Source: Betaproteobacteria bacterium
GTDB taxonomy: Bacteria; Pseudomonadota; Gammaproteobacteria; Burkholderiales; UBA3065
Reading direction: 5' to 3'
Assembly: GCA_027490755.1 (NCBI GenBank)
Contig: JAIXXL010000047.1
Coordinates: 62,001-126,000 of the forward strand
DNA: 64,000 nt
Program-made: the position numbers and the translations under genes
Notes under the pieces: generated by a model
Told to the model about the DNA's origin: nothing
The model's input: only the letters and a program-made list of their open reading frames with translations
Databases searched by the model: none
Part shown: positions 28,226 through 36,392 of the stretch, one piece after another
How positions within the stretch are numbered: position 1 is the first letter of the stretch
Layout: every line of letters begins with the position of its first letter

Positions 28226-31200
28226 TCAGGCGGCCAGCCCGCGGCACAGGTCGCGCACCATGCGCGCGCGCTCGGCCACCGGCACGGTGGGGATGGGCAG
28301 GCGGATGCGGTCGGCGCCGAGGAAACGCGCACCGCGGTGCTTCTGCACCAGCGCCATCAGGCGCATCGGGTCGACCGTCGTGTCGCCCCGGAACTGCAGC
28401 GATAGCGCCTCTTCAGACGCGTCCAGCTTGAGGATGCCGAGCCCGCTGCAGGCCAGCCGCAGCCGGTGGCACTCGAGCAACGCCTGAGCCGGCTCGGGCA
28501 GCTGGCCGAATCGGTCTACCAGCTCCTCGTGCAACTGCTCCAGCGCATCCTCGGTCTCGCAGTTCGCCAGGCGCTTGTAGAGGATCAGGCGCTGGTGGGT
28601 GTCGCCGCAGTAGTCCTCGGGCAGCAGCGCCGGCACGTGCAGGCGGATCTCGGTGGTCACCGCCAGCGGCGCCTCGAGGTCCGGCTCGCGGCCAGCGCGC
28701 AGCGAACGCACCGCAGCGTTGAGCATCTCGATGTACATGCCGAAGCCGACCTCCTGCATCTGCCCCGACTGGTTGTCGCCCAGCACCTCGCCGGCGCCGC
28801 GGATCTCGAGGTCGTGCATGGCCAGGTAGAAGCCCGAGCCCAGCTCCTCCATCGCCTGGATCGCCTCGAGGCGTTTCTTGGCGGCAGTGGAAAGGCTCTC
28901 GTCACCGGCGGTGAGGAGGTAGGCGTAGGCCTGATGGTGGCTGCGCCCGACCCGCCCGCGCAGCTGGTGCAGCTGCGCGAGTCCGAAGCGGTCGGCGCGG
29001 TTGATGAGGATGGTGTTGGCGGTCGGCACGTCGATGCCGGTCTCGATGATGGTGGTGCACAGCAGCAGGTTGTGGCGCTGGTGGTAGAAGTCGCGCATGA
29101 CCTGCTCCAGCTCGCGCTCCGCCATCTGCCCGTGGGCCACGCCGATGCGCGCCTCGGGAACCATCTGCGCGAGCTTGTCGCGCATGTGCTGGATGGTGTC
29201 GACCTGGTTGTGCAGAAAGTACACCTGACCGCCGCGCTTGAGCTCGCGCAGCACCGCCTCGCGGATGTGGCCGTCGCTGTAGGGCACCACCAGCGTCTTG
29301 ATGGCGAGACGCCGCTGCGGCGCAGTGGCGATCACCGAGAAGTCGCGCAGGCCCTCCAGACTCATCGCCAGCGTGCGCGGGATCGGCGTCGCGGTGAGCG
29401 TGAGCACGTCGACCTCGGCGCGCAGGCTCTTCAGCGCCTCCTTCTGCCGAACGCCGAAACGGTGCTCCTCGTCGATGATGACCAGGCCCAGGTTCTTGAA
29501 TTTGACGTCCTTCTGCACCAGCCGGTGGGTGCCGATGATCAGGTCGATGCTGCCCTCGGCGAGCCCCTTGAGCGCTGCGGCCTGCTCCCTCGGCGTGCGG
29601 AAGCGCGACAGCTCAGCGACGCGGATCGGCCACTCGGCCAGGCGGTCGGAGAAGTTCTGGAAGTGCTGCTCGGCCAGCAGGGTGGTGGGCACCAGTACCG
29701 CCACTTGGTAACCGGCCATCAGCGCGATGAAGGCCGCACGCATGGCGACCTCGGTCTTGCCAAAACCCACGTCGCCACACACCAGCCGGTCCATCGGCCG
29801 GCCGCTGGTGAGGTCCTGCAGCACGGCACCGATGGCGGCGGCCTGGTCGGGTGTCTCCTCGAAACCGAAGCCCTCGGCAAACACGGCGTAGTCGTGTGCG
29901 GCCAAGGGGAAGGCGCGGCCCTCGCGGGCGGCGCGCTGGGCGTACAGGTTGAGCAGCTCGGCGGCGGTGTCGCGCACGTTCTTGGCGGCGCGGCGCTTGG
30001 CCTTCTCCCACTGGCCGGAGCCGAGCTTGTGCCACGGTGCCGATTCTGGCGGCCCACCGGTGTAGCGCGACACCACGTGCAGCTGCGCGACGGGAACGTA
30101 GAGCGTGTCGCCGCCTGCGTACTCGATGTGCAGGAACTCGGCCATGCCCTCGCCCACATCCGCGCTGACCAGACCGCGATAGCGCCCCACCCCGTGCGAC
30201 TCGTGCACTACAGGGTCGCCGGCACGCAACTCGCTCAGGTCCCGGAGCATGCCCTCGGCATTGCGTTTGGCGTCGTCACGGCGACGCGTCTGGCGCACCT
30301 GGGCGGCGTAGAGTTCGGCTTCGGTGACGATGGCGATGCCGGCATCGGCATCCAGCCAGCCCTGCGCCAACGGGCCGGCGGTGATGCAGAGGGCCGGCAC
30401 ACTGGCCGCGGCGCCCGGATCACCAAAAGCAGCCCAGCCATCGACCGCGGTGGGCTTGAGGCCATGCTCGGCCATCAGTTGCGAAAGCGTCTCGCGGCGG
30501 CCAGCCGATTCCGCGACCACCAGCACGCGGCCGCCAAAGCCAGCGACGAATCGCTTGAGCGCCCCGAGCGGATCGTCGGCGCGGCGGTCGATGACCAGAG
30601 ATGGAAGCGCCGGCGGCGCATCGGCAGCCGCAAGCTCGGGCGCGGCCTCGTCGGACAGGCCCGGCACGCCAGGAGCCGCCACGCGCACCTGCGGCCGCTC
30701 GGCAAGCCCGGCGAACAGCGACTCGGCGGTCAAAAAGATGTCTCCCGGCGGCAACAGAGGACGTTCAGAGTCGCCGCGGAACAGGTCGTACCGGCTGCGC
30801 GTGTCGCGCCAGAACGCCTCGGCCGCGGCATGCACCTCGTGGTGCAGGACTACGGTGGCATCGGCTGGCAGATAGTCGGCCAGGGTGGCCAACTCGTCAA
30901 AGAACAGCGGCAGGTAGTACTCGATGCCCGGGGGTGCCACCCCGTTGCTCACATCCTTGTAGATGCGCGAGCGGCTGGGGTCGCCCTCCATACGCTCGCG
31001 GTAGCGGCTGCGGAACGCGGTACGGGCGGCATCGTCCAGCGGGAACTCGCGTGCCGGCAGCAGGCGCACCTCAGGGACCGGGTAGATGGTGCGCTGGGTC
31101 TCGGGGTCGAAGGTGCGGATCGACTCGATCTCATCGTCGAACAGGTCGATGCGATAGGGCACCGCACTGCCCATCGGGAACAGGTCGATAAGGTTGCCGC

Positions 31201-31678
31201 GCAGGCAGAACTCGCCCGGTGACAGCACCTGGCTCATGTGCGTGTAACCGGCCACGGTGAGCTGCTCACGCAGCTTCTGCTCGTCCAGGCGGCCGCCCTT
31301 CTTCAGTAAGAAGGTGCGCGCAGCGACATAGCTCACAGGCGTCAGCCGAACCATGGCGGTGGTGACCGGCACGATGAGGACATCACACTGCCCCTGACTG
31401 CTCTGGTACAGCGCCGCCAGGCGGTCGGAGATCAGGTCCGGGTGCGGAGACAGCGTGTCGTAGGGCAGCGTCTCCCAGTCAGCCAGCAAGTTCACGCGCA
31501 GCGTTTCGTCGAACCAGTGCAACTCGTCGGACAGGCGCTGTGCATCGAGGCCGGTTGCGGTCAGCACCACCAGACGGCGGCCAGCGGCCAGCCGTGCGAT
31601 GGCCAGGGCATCAGCCGAACCGGTCAGAGCTGGCCAGCCGGCGCTGCGGCCGGCTTGAGGGAGTGGAAGGTCGCGCAT
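28226..31678 (-). CDS. mfd: Transcription-repair coupling factor
   Basis: The product is 1150 aa, the normal length. The N-terminal UvrB-like region binds UvrA. The RNA-polymerase interaction domain carries RDLSELRAGDPVVHESHGVGRYRGL. The RecG-like motor has Walker A CGDVGFGKTEVAMRAAF, the DEEH box (VIIDEEHRFGV), LTLTATPIPRTLAMSL and QLHQLRGRVGRSHHQAYAYLL. The C-terminal TRCF domain is present. It removes stalled RNA polymerase and recruits UvrA to lesions. Confidence 0.97.
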   Translation of the reverse strand: MRDLPLPQAGRSAGWPALTGSADALAIARLAAGRRLVVLTATGLDAQRLSDELHWFDETLRVNLLADWETLPYDTLSPHPDLISDRLAALYQSSQGQCDVLIVPVTTAMVRLTPVSYVAARTFLLKKGGRLDEQKLREQLTVAGYTHMSQVLSPGEFCLRGNLIDLFPMGSAVPYRIDLFDDEIESIRTFDPETQRTIYPVPEVRLLPAREFPLDDAARTAFRSRYRERMEGDPSRSRIYKDVSNGVAPPGIEYYLPLFFDELATLADYLPADATVVLHHEVHAAAEAFWRDTRSRYDLFRGDSERPLLPPGDIFLTAESLFAGLAERPQVRVAAPGVPGLSDEAAPELAAADAPPALPSLVIDRRADDPLGALKRFVAGFGGRVLVVAESAGRRETLSQLMAEHGLKPTAVDGWAAFGDPGAAASVPALCITAGPLAQGWLDADAGIAIVTEAELYAAQVRQTRRRDDAKRNAEGMLRDLSELRAGDPVVHESHGVGRYRGLVSADVGEGMAEFLHIEYAGGDTLYVPVAQLHVVSRYTGGPPESAPWHKLGSGQWEKAKRRAAKNVRDTAAELLNLYAQRAAREGRAFPLAAHDYAVFAEGFGFEETPDQAAAIGAVLQDLTSGRPMDRLVCGDVGFGKTEVAMRAAFIALMAGYQVAVLVPTTLLAEQHFQNFSDRLAEWPIRVAELSRFRTPREQAAALKGLAEGSIDLIIGTHRLVQKDVKFKNLGLVIIDEEHRFGVRQKEALKSLRAEVDVLTLTATPIPRTLAMSLEGLRDFSVIATAPQRRLAIKTLVVPYSDGHIREAVLRELKRGGQVYFLHNQVDTIQHMRDKLAQMVPEARIGVAHGQMAERELEQVMRDFYHQRHNLLLCTTIIETGIDVPTANTILINRADRFGLAQLHQLRGRVGRSHHQAYAYLLTAGDESLSTAAKKRLEAIQAMEELGSGFYLAMHDLEIRGAGEVLGDNQSGQMQEVGFGMYIEMLNAAVRSLRAGREPDLEAPLAVTTEIRLHVPALLPEDYCGDTHQRLILYKRLANCETEDALEQLHEELVDRFGQLPEPAQALLECHRLRLACSGLGILKLDASEEALSLQFRGDTTVDPMRLMALVQKHRGARFLGADRIRLPIPTVPVAERARMVRDLCRGLAA

Positions 31679-31726
31679 GGGGCGCGGATTATATGTCGTT
31701 GGGCCGCCTGGGCCCGGGTGCGGCGA

Positions 31727-32290
31727 TCAGGTCGCGGGTCCCTCGACCTGTGTGCCGGGCAGGCTCTCGCCTGCCTGCTCATGCAGAGCCTGGTTGCGCG
31801 CCATCACCTCCTTGCGCAACTCGCGGCGCATCTGCGCAGCCTTGAACAGGCGATGCTCGGCCTCGGTCTCGAGGATCAGAGGGGGCGCGGCGCTGGGCTT
31901 GCCATCGTCTCCCATGCAGACCATGGTGAAGTAGCAGCTGTTGGTATGGCGCTTCGCCTGCGTCTTCAGGTTCTCGGCGACCACCTTCACGCCGATCTCC
32001 AAGGAGGAACTACCTACGTAGTTGACGTGTGCCAGCACGGTCATCAGTTCGCCGACGTAGATCGGCTCCTTGAAGAAAACGTGGTCAAGCGACACGGTGA
32101 CGCAGTAGCTCTTGCAGTAGCGTGCCGCGCAGGCGTACGCCACCTGATCGAGCAACTTGAGTAGCGAACCGCCGTGCACCCGCCCGGAGAAGTTGGCCAT
32201 GTCCGGCGTGGCCAGCTGGGTCATGTGCAGGGTCTTTTCCTGGGCCGACGTGTTGACCGGCTCCAGCGGCGACGGTTGGTTGGTGCTCAT
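31727..32290 (-). CDS. Hotdog-fold acyl-CoA thioesterase (YciA/BACH type)
   Basis: The product is 187 aa. GRVHGGSLLKLLDQVAYACAARYCKSYCVTVSLDHVFFKEPIYVGELMTVLAHVNYVGSSSLEIGVKV-type sequence covers the hotdog helix and strands, including the catalytic region around LLDQVAY. Enzymes of this group cleave a wide range of cytoplasmic acyl-CoAs. The ATG at 32290 is chosen because residues before it have no family match. The C-terminal 25 residues are helical and extra. It lies 55 bp after the nuclease gene. Confidence 0.88.
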   Translation of the reverse strand: MSTNQPSPLEPVNTSAQEKTLHMTQLATPDMANFSGRVHGGSLLKLLDQVAYACAARYCKSYCVTVSLDHVFFKEPIYVGELMTVLAHVNYVGSSSLEIGVKVVAENLKTQAKRHTNSCYFTMVCMGDDGKPSAAPPLILETEAEHRLFKAAQMRRELRKEVMARNQALHEQAGESLPGTQVEGPAT

Positions 32291-32345
32291 GCCTGATCCT
32301 CGAGGTAGGTGTCTTCGCGTGGGGCGACCTTGGCCGCCAAATGTA

Positions 32346-32975
32346 TCAGGCGGCGCGGCCGCTGCAGAGGATGGAGTGGCCCGAGGCCGGGCGGTTGGTA
32401 CGCCGCCACTCCCAGGGCGGCTGTGGGTCGCCGGCCCACAGACCACGACGCGCCGCGCGCGCCTCGTTCCACGCCGCCTCATAAGCTGCACGCAAGTCGG
32501 CAGGTGCGCCCTCCAGATAGCGCTTGACGCGCCAGGCCAGGCCCTCGCGCACCAGCAGTACGCCCAGGTCTTCGCCCCCCACCTCGACACTGGCGACGGT
32601 GCGGCCGTAGCGGTCTTGCCCGTGCGAGCGCCAGCTCACCGCGGCGCCACAGACACGCGCGGCCACAAAATCGCGCGCCTCGGCACCGCCCTCCTGACCC
32701 GACTCGGGGGCGTCGATAGCCAGCAGTCGCAGGGTCGCAAGGCCGCCGCTGTCCAGAACAACGCGCAGGGTATCGCCGTCGACCACGCGCTCGACCGTGC
32801 CGGGTTGCGGCACCGCAGCGACCTGCGCCCGCGGGTCGGCGCCGCCGGACGCACTGAGCCACCAGGCAGCAGCCACGAAGGCGATACCGGCCCAGCCGAA
32901 ACGTCGCGCGCGACGCCAGACCGCTGCCGAAGGAACGCCTCTGGCTTTATTCGCAGATGGTTTGATCTGGAGCAA
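32346..32975 (-). CDS. Membrane-anchored or secreted thermonuclease (SNase family)
   Basis: The product is 209 aa. A hydrophobic segment (GWAGIAFVAAAWWLSAS) near residue 30 acts as a signal or anchor. The SNase core follows with VVDGDTL, the catalytic Arg and Glu in LRLLAIDAPESGQ, and the second Arg in QDRYGRTVASV. All key residues of calcium-dependent nucleases are present. The TTG at 32975 is the first possible start because a TAA precedes it in frame; no ribosome binding site is evident, so the start is uncertain. Confidence 0.83.
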   Translation of the reverse strand: MLQIKPSANKARGVPSAAVWRRARRFGWAGIAFVAAAWWLSASGGADPRAQVAAVPQPGTVERVVDGDTLRVVLDSGGLATLRLLAIDAPESGQEGGAEARDFVAARVCGAAVSWRSHGQDRYGRTVASVEVGGEDLGVLLVREGLAWRVKRYLEGAPADLRAAYEAAWNEARAARRGLWAGDPQPPWEWRRTNRPASGHSILCSGRAA

Positions 32976-33119
32976 TTCTTATTTTCAGCCGTTTACGTCA
33001 GATGAACTAGATTATTGATGCTTGCTCGTGTTACTGTAGTGAAATTAGCTTAATGTAAACGTTATTTAGAACGCGATTAAGTCGTGAACGTACGGTCCTA
33101 GACACCAGGAGACTCCCAA
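32976..33119. promoter_or_regulatory. AT-rich divergent region between nuclease and winged-helix genes
   Basis: This 144-bp stretch is strikingly AT-rich for the window. CGTTTAC near 32990 and GTAAACG near 33053 form a widely spaced inverted repeat. CAGGAG before 33120 is the winged-helix ribosome binding site. It must hold both promoters, but I cannot assign hexamers reliably. Confidence 0.4.
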
Positions 33120-33485
33120 ATGAAGAACACTTTCGTGCGTTTTACCAACCTTGTGCAGAAGCTTTACGCGGAACAATCGACCGAGTCCGCTGAGGTCGAC
33201 GCGTTGCTGGCGCACATCTACGAACAGAATGAAGCACGCGTGCCGGTGTGCATCACCGACCTGGTCCGCGCTGACCGTTTCGGCACCCTGCCCACGCTCA
33301 GCAAGCGCCTCCAGGACATGGAGAAGCGCGGCCTGATCAAGGTCACCACCGGCTCCGATCGCCGCACCCGACTGGTCGAAGTGGGCCGTGGTGGCATGGA
33401 GCTGCTGGAGAATCGCGCCAAGCTGCTCACCGAAGCCGCCGCTGCCGAGGATCGTCAACGTAAGTTGACCTCCAAGGCTGCCTGA
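33120..33485 (+). CDS. Small winged-helix (MarR-like) DNA-binding protein
   Basis: The product is 121 aa. A helical N-terminus (FVRFTNLVQKLYAEQSTESAEVDALLAHIYEQNEARVPV) leads into a winged helix: ITDLVRADRFGTLPTLSKRLQDMEKRGLIKVTTGSDRRTRLVEV. This fits MarR-type recognition and wing elements. It lacks the long C-terminal dimer helix of full MarR proteins. ATG follows CACCAGGAGACTCCCAA. Target and ligand are unknown. It ends 7 bp from the convergent glycosyltransferase gene. Confidence 0.8.
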   Translation: MKNTFVRFTNLVQKLYAEQSTESAEVDALLAHIYEQNEARVPVCITDLVRADRFGTLPTLSKRLQDMEKRGLIKVTTGSDRRTRLVEVGRGGMELLENRAKLLTEAAAAEDRQRKLTSKAA

Positions 33486-33492
33486 GAGGCCG

Positions 33493-34773
33493 TTAGCGCC
33501 CTGACCCGAGCAGGGCGTCGACCCACGCGACCTGCCGCGGCAGACATACGGTCTGCAGGTCGTAGTGGGACACCGCGAACTCGCGCGCAGCGGTACCCAG
33601 CCGCTGCCGCTGTTGTTCATCCGCACATAGCTCCGCAACAGTCGATGCCAGTGCAGCGGGGTCGAAAAAGTCGACCAGGCGTCCGGTGACGTTCTCATGT
33701 ATCGCCTCGCGCAGCGGCGCCGTATCGCTGGCGACGATGGCGCAGCCCGCGCTCATGGCCTCCAGCAGTGACCAGCTCAGGACGAACGGGTACGTCAGGT
33801 AGACGTGCACCGTGCTCGTCTGCAGCAAACGGATGAAGCCGGGGTAGGGCAATTGCCCGACGAAGTGCACGCGCGCCATGTCGGCGGGTGTCAATCGGCC
33901 GCGCACCTCATCAACGAAGATGTCCTTCCACTTGCCCTGCTTGGGCCGCGCGCCGTAGCTCACGTCGTCGCCACCGACGATGACCACTTGCGCCTTCGGG
34001 CGTGCCTGCAGCAACGCTGGCAGCGCCCTCATGAAGGTGTGATAGCCGCGGTAGGGCTCAAGGTTGCGGTTGACGAAGGTGATCACCTCGTCAGCGCGGC
34101 TCAGCGCAACTTGGCGAGCCGGCGCCTTGCCTCCGGGCGGGGCGATCCCGTGCGCTGGCAACTCGAGCGTGGCGGCCGGCTGCGGCGCCACCGCCAGCGT
34201 GTCGATACCGTCGTGGACCACGCTTATCCTTGAGCGGAAAGGCTCGGGGAAGGTGCTGGCCTGCCACTCTGTGGGCGAGATGCCGGAATCGGCCTGGGCA
34301 AAGTGCAGCAGGTTGTTGAGGTTCTTCAGCCGAAGACGGCAGACGTCGCCCGGGTCCTGGCTGGGGAATTCCGGGTCGAAGCCGGTATCGGCCCCGCTGG
34401 GCTGGTAATAGAACTCGCAGTAGATGCCCAGCCGGGTCTCGGGCCAGACCTCCTTGAGAAATAGCGTCTCGCCCCAGCCGTGATGGGCGATCACGGCGTC
34501 GGGGACATAGCCCTGCTCACGCAACTGAAGCGCCTTGCGAAAGAAGGCCTCGCCGCGGATCACCTTGGTCTCGAAGTCGGACACCCACGGGTGCACCCCC
34601 TGGGTGCTGCCGCGCTGGATGGGGTAAGGCACCAGTTGCACGCCGTTCCATTCAGGCGGCGGCGACTTCTGCAGGGTGGTGGCGGTGACGCGGTGGCCAC
34701 CCCGCACGAGCGCGGGCGCAAGATGTTTGAACTGCCCAGGGAAGTTCTGGTGGACGAGCAGGATCTTGGCCAT
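33493..34773 (-). CDS. Glycosyltransferase family 4 protein
   Basis: The product is 426 aa with a GT-B fold. The N-terminal domain starts MAKILLVHQNFPGQFKHLAPAL. The C-terminal donor domain includes EVITFVNRNLEPYRGYHTFMRALPALLQARPKAQVVIVGGDD, VHFVGQLPYPGFIRLLQTSTVHVYLTYPFVLSWSLLEAMSAGCAIVAS (with the conserved E of the E-x7-E region), and APLREAIHENVTGRLVDFFD. It resembles GT4 enzymes for cell-surface polysaccharide. No polysaccharide cluster surrounds it, so the acceptor is unknown. Confidence 0.9.
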   Translation of the reverse strand: MAKILLVHQNFPGQFKHLAPALVRGGHRVTATTLQKSPPPEWNGVQLVPYPIQRGSTQGVHPWVSDFETKVIRGEAFFRKALQLREQGYVPDAVIAHHGWGETLFLKEVWPETRLGIYCEFYYQPSGADTGFDPEFPSQDPGDVCRLRLKNLNNLLHFAQADSGISPTEWQASTFPEPFRSRISVVHDGIDTLAVAPQPAATLELPAHGIAPPGGKAPARQVALSRADEVITFVNRNLEPYRGYHTFMRALPALLQARPKAQVVIVGGDDVSYGARPKQGKWKDIFVDEVRGRLTPADMARVHFVGQLPYPGFIRLLQTSTVHVYLTYPFVLSWSLLEAMSAGCAIVASDTAPLREAIHENVTGRLVDFFDPAALASTVAELCADEQQRQRLGTAAREFAVSHYDLQTVCLPRQVAWVDALLGSGR

Positions 34774-34932
34774 GACCCGATGATTCTAGCGGCCCGCAGC
34801 GGCCGGTGGCTGAGAGGCGGCCGCCCTTTAGGGACCATCAAAGGCCCCAGACGAATATTTCGTGGCAAAGGCTCACCCAGTGAGCCCCTCAGATATTAAA
34901 AAGCTCAGGCGTGTAACCCTTGGAGACACCGT

Positions 34933-35268
34933 ATGCGTTTTCTCGCCCTAGCCATTCTGTTACTGCTTCCGCTGGCTGCAATTGCCGACCCCCATGGTCG
35001 CCCCCCACTGCTCAAGCCGGTGGAGAACCCCTTCGACCGCGACACCTACCGTCAGGGTACGAACCCGTTTGACCGCGAGACCTACCGTCAGACCACCAAC
35101 CCCTTTGACCGGGAAACCTACAGGCAGAACCACAATCCGTTCGACCGCGAGACCTACCGCCAGAACACCAACCCGTTCGACCGCGAGACTTACATTCAGG
35201 ACACCAACCCGTTCGACCGCGAGACCTATCGTCAGGGCCCGTTCAGATACCCGGGCCAGGACAAATAA
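34933..35268 (+). CDS. Exported protein of six 12-residue NPFDRETYRQ repeats
   Basis: The product is 111 aa. A signal peptide (MRFLALAILLLLPLAAIADP) is followed by a short linker and six tandem units of the form NPFDRETYRQxT, then GPFRYPGQDK. TTGGAGAC precedes the ATG. The repeats vary at third codon positions while the protein stays constant, which suggests selection on the amino-acid sequence. Each unit carries Asp, Arg, Glu, Tyr and Arg, so it is highly charged and probably extended. I know no family for it. A hairpin (34870-34886) lies in its leader. Confidence 0.82.
   Translation: MRFLALAILLLLPLAAIADPHGRPPLLKPVENPFDRDTYRQGTNPFDRETYRQTTNPFDRETYRQNHNPFDRETYRQNTNPFDRETYIQDTNPFDRETYRQGPFRYPGQDK
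35026..35241 (+). repeat. Six tandem 36-bp units within the repeat-protein gene
   Basis: Units start at 35026, 35062, 35098, 35134, 35170 and 35206. All are exactly 36 bp and in frame. They differ mainly by synonymous changes (for example CCGTTC, CCCTTT and CCGTTT for Pro-Phe), plus changes at the last two codons of each unit. Confidence 0.95.
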
Positions 35269-35278
35269 GCGGGGACAC

Positions 35279-35306
35279 TGGACAAAACGAGTGCCAGATG
35301 TAGAAT
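35279..35306 (+). promoter_or_regulatory. Sigma-70-like promoter for a short structured transcript
   Basis: TGGACA (35279-35284) and TAGAAT (35301-35306) are separated by 16 bp. A start near 35313 would place the GCGCC/GGCGC stem at the very 5' end of the RNA and the terminator about 90 nt downstream. Confidence 0.55.
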
Positions 35307-35312
35307 CTTAGT

Positions 35313-35404
35313 TGCGCCGATTTGACACTTGCGGGCGCTTTACAAGTTCAGCTAAACGGTCGCCATTCGGGCCCGCCAGCTGACGCTTGCGGGCTTTTTG
35401 TTTT
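35313..35404 (+). ncRNA. Candidate structured RNA or leader (about 90 nt) ending in a terminator
   Basis: The transcript predicted from the promoter at 35279 contains GCGCC (35314-35318) pairing with GGCGC (35334-35338). Downstream lie CAGCTAAACGGTCGCC and a terminator stem (35371-35394) with a T run. The first stem's 3' arm can also pair with later GCC-rich segments, so alternative folds are possible. The style recalls leaders found in integrative elements, for example the radC RNA motif, but I could not verify a match. It may be an attenuator for the gene at 35511 or a free small RNA. Confidence 0.45.
35371..35404 (+). terminator. Rho-independent terminator of the candidate RNA
   Basis: GCCCGC (35371-35376) pairs with GCGGGC (35389-35394) and is followed by TTTTTGTTTT. 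It sits 106 bp before the next start codon, so it would attenuate transcription into that gene. Confidence 0.75.
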
Positions 35405-35510
35405 GGGAAACAGTGGCAAAGCAGCACGGGATGGTCCACCTCACGGGCCGGGGGATTTCACCGAATTGCGGCCCCGGCATCTCGCCAAACTCGCTAAAGA
35501 GGAGACTCAC

Positions 35511-36164
35511 ATGACGTCTGACATCAAACGCGGGGCGGACTTCCGTCCGAGCACCTACTTCTGGGCGCAGGACCTCAAGCTCAAGCTGCCCTCGGACATC
35601 TCCGGGGCCGAGCGCCGGCGCCTGTACAAGGCCGCGCTCAAGGCCGGCGACACGGATTCGCTGTTTCTGGAGGACCCCGACTTCTCTAGCGATCGGCTGG
35701 AGCGCGATCTGCTGCGGGCATGGGGCGGCTTCCACCCCAGCCACCTGGGCGGCGAGTACCTGCCCAAGCGGCGCAGCGAGGAGGTGTAGATCGCGCGCAT
35801 CGTCATCGACTCGACCACGCGCGACGTGACGAGCGTCTACGCGCGGCGCGGCCAGAACCGCATCTACTACCGCGCGGTGGATGAGTACGGGGGCGACACG
35901 CTGGCGGAGAAGCGGGCCCGTAGCAGCAGGCAGCCGCTGACACTCAGAGAGTTGGTGGACTTCTTCCTCGGCGCGTGGGACCTGTTCGGCTGCCTCGACG
36001 CCAACTTCGCGTGGGAGGGCTACCCGGTGCGGGACATCCACCGCTTCCTGCTGACGCTGGAGTCGGACTTCTACCCCGACTTTGAGGAAGAGGTGCGCGA
36101 CCGCGTCTACGACTGGCTGGCGACCAAGCCGGTCAGGGAGACGGAGGAGGAAGAGGAGGATTGA
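35511..36164 (+). pseudogene. Hypothetical accessory-element gene split by an in-frame amber codon
   Basis: ATG at 35511 follows AAAGAGGAG. The first 92 codons (MTSDIKRGADFRPSTYFWAQ to KRRSEEV) end at TAG 35787-35789. The same frame then stays open for 124 more codons (IARIVIDSTTRDV, SVYARRGQNRIYYRAVDEY, LTLRELVDFFLGAWDLFGCLDANFAWEGYPVRDIHRF, to a Glu-rich end). Coding character right after the stop, before any start codon, shows a single gene broken by one substitution, probably GAG to TAG. A GTG at 35826 could restart translation. I recall similar proteins in mobile elements, but the function is unknown. Confidence 0.7.
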
Positions 36165-36245
36165 TCCGCTGGGTGCGGTGGTCAGATCTCTGGTCGCCGC
36201 GCGCGCTACATCGGCGGCTCACGTGGTGAGCCCGCCGAGTCTTAG

Positions 36246-36392
36246 ACTCTCTGCACGTACAACTGCGACAACCCACCTTATAACTACCAGAGCAATCCCT
36301 ACAAAACGAACTCGAGCAACAGCGTGTACGACAACAATGGCAAACGCATCGGCCACCAACCGGCCAAGCGTCGCCAAGGAGGCAAAGCATGA
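36246..36392 (+). pseudogene. Remnant of an Asn/Tyr-rich coding sequence
   Basis: Directly after a TAG at 36243-36245 the frame reads TLCTYNCDNPPYNYQSNPYK, then TNSSNSVYDNNGKRIGHQ and a basic tail, ending TGA at 36390-36392. That stop overlaps the next ATG (ATGA), as in a coupled operon. No start codon precedes the coding-like part, so the 5' portion seems lost or out of frame. Asn/Tyr-rich NxPYN-type sequences of this kind occur in plasmid and phage proteins. Confidence 0.5.

Noticed and set aside
28466-31222. Long open frame antisense to mfd (about 918 codons)
   Set aside because: Same effect of codon bias; the residue mix (QRRHLQ, GGLVGC) has no domain, and Mfd fully explains the region.
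34774-34932. Possible riboswitch in the leader of the repeat protein (GGCAAAGGCTC plus a GGCTCA/TGAGCC hairpin)
   Set aside because: Only one short hairpin and a fragment of similarity to known motifs. Not enough to call a class; the hairpin is mentioned with the gene.
35026-35241. CRISPR-like array (regular 36-bp units)
   Set aside because: The units are contiguous with no spacers and encode an in-frame protein repeat.
35322-35510. Upstream extension of the amber-split gene to a start at 35322
   Set aside because: It would translate through the terminator and structured RNA; the ATG at 35511 has a strong AAAGAGGAG site.
36168-36388. The gap before 36389 as a plain non-coding spacer
   Set aside because: The last 147 bp have clear coding character in one frame, so it is listed as a remnant; the first part (36168-36242) shows nothing recognisable.
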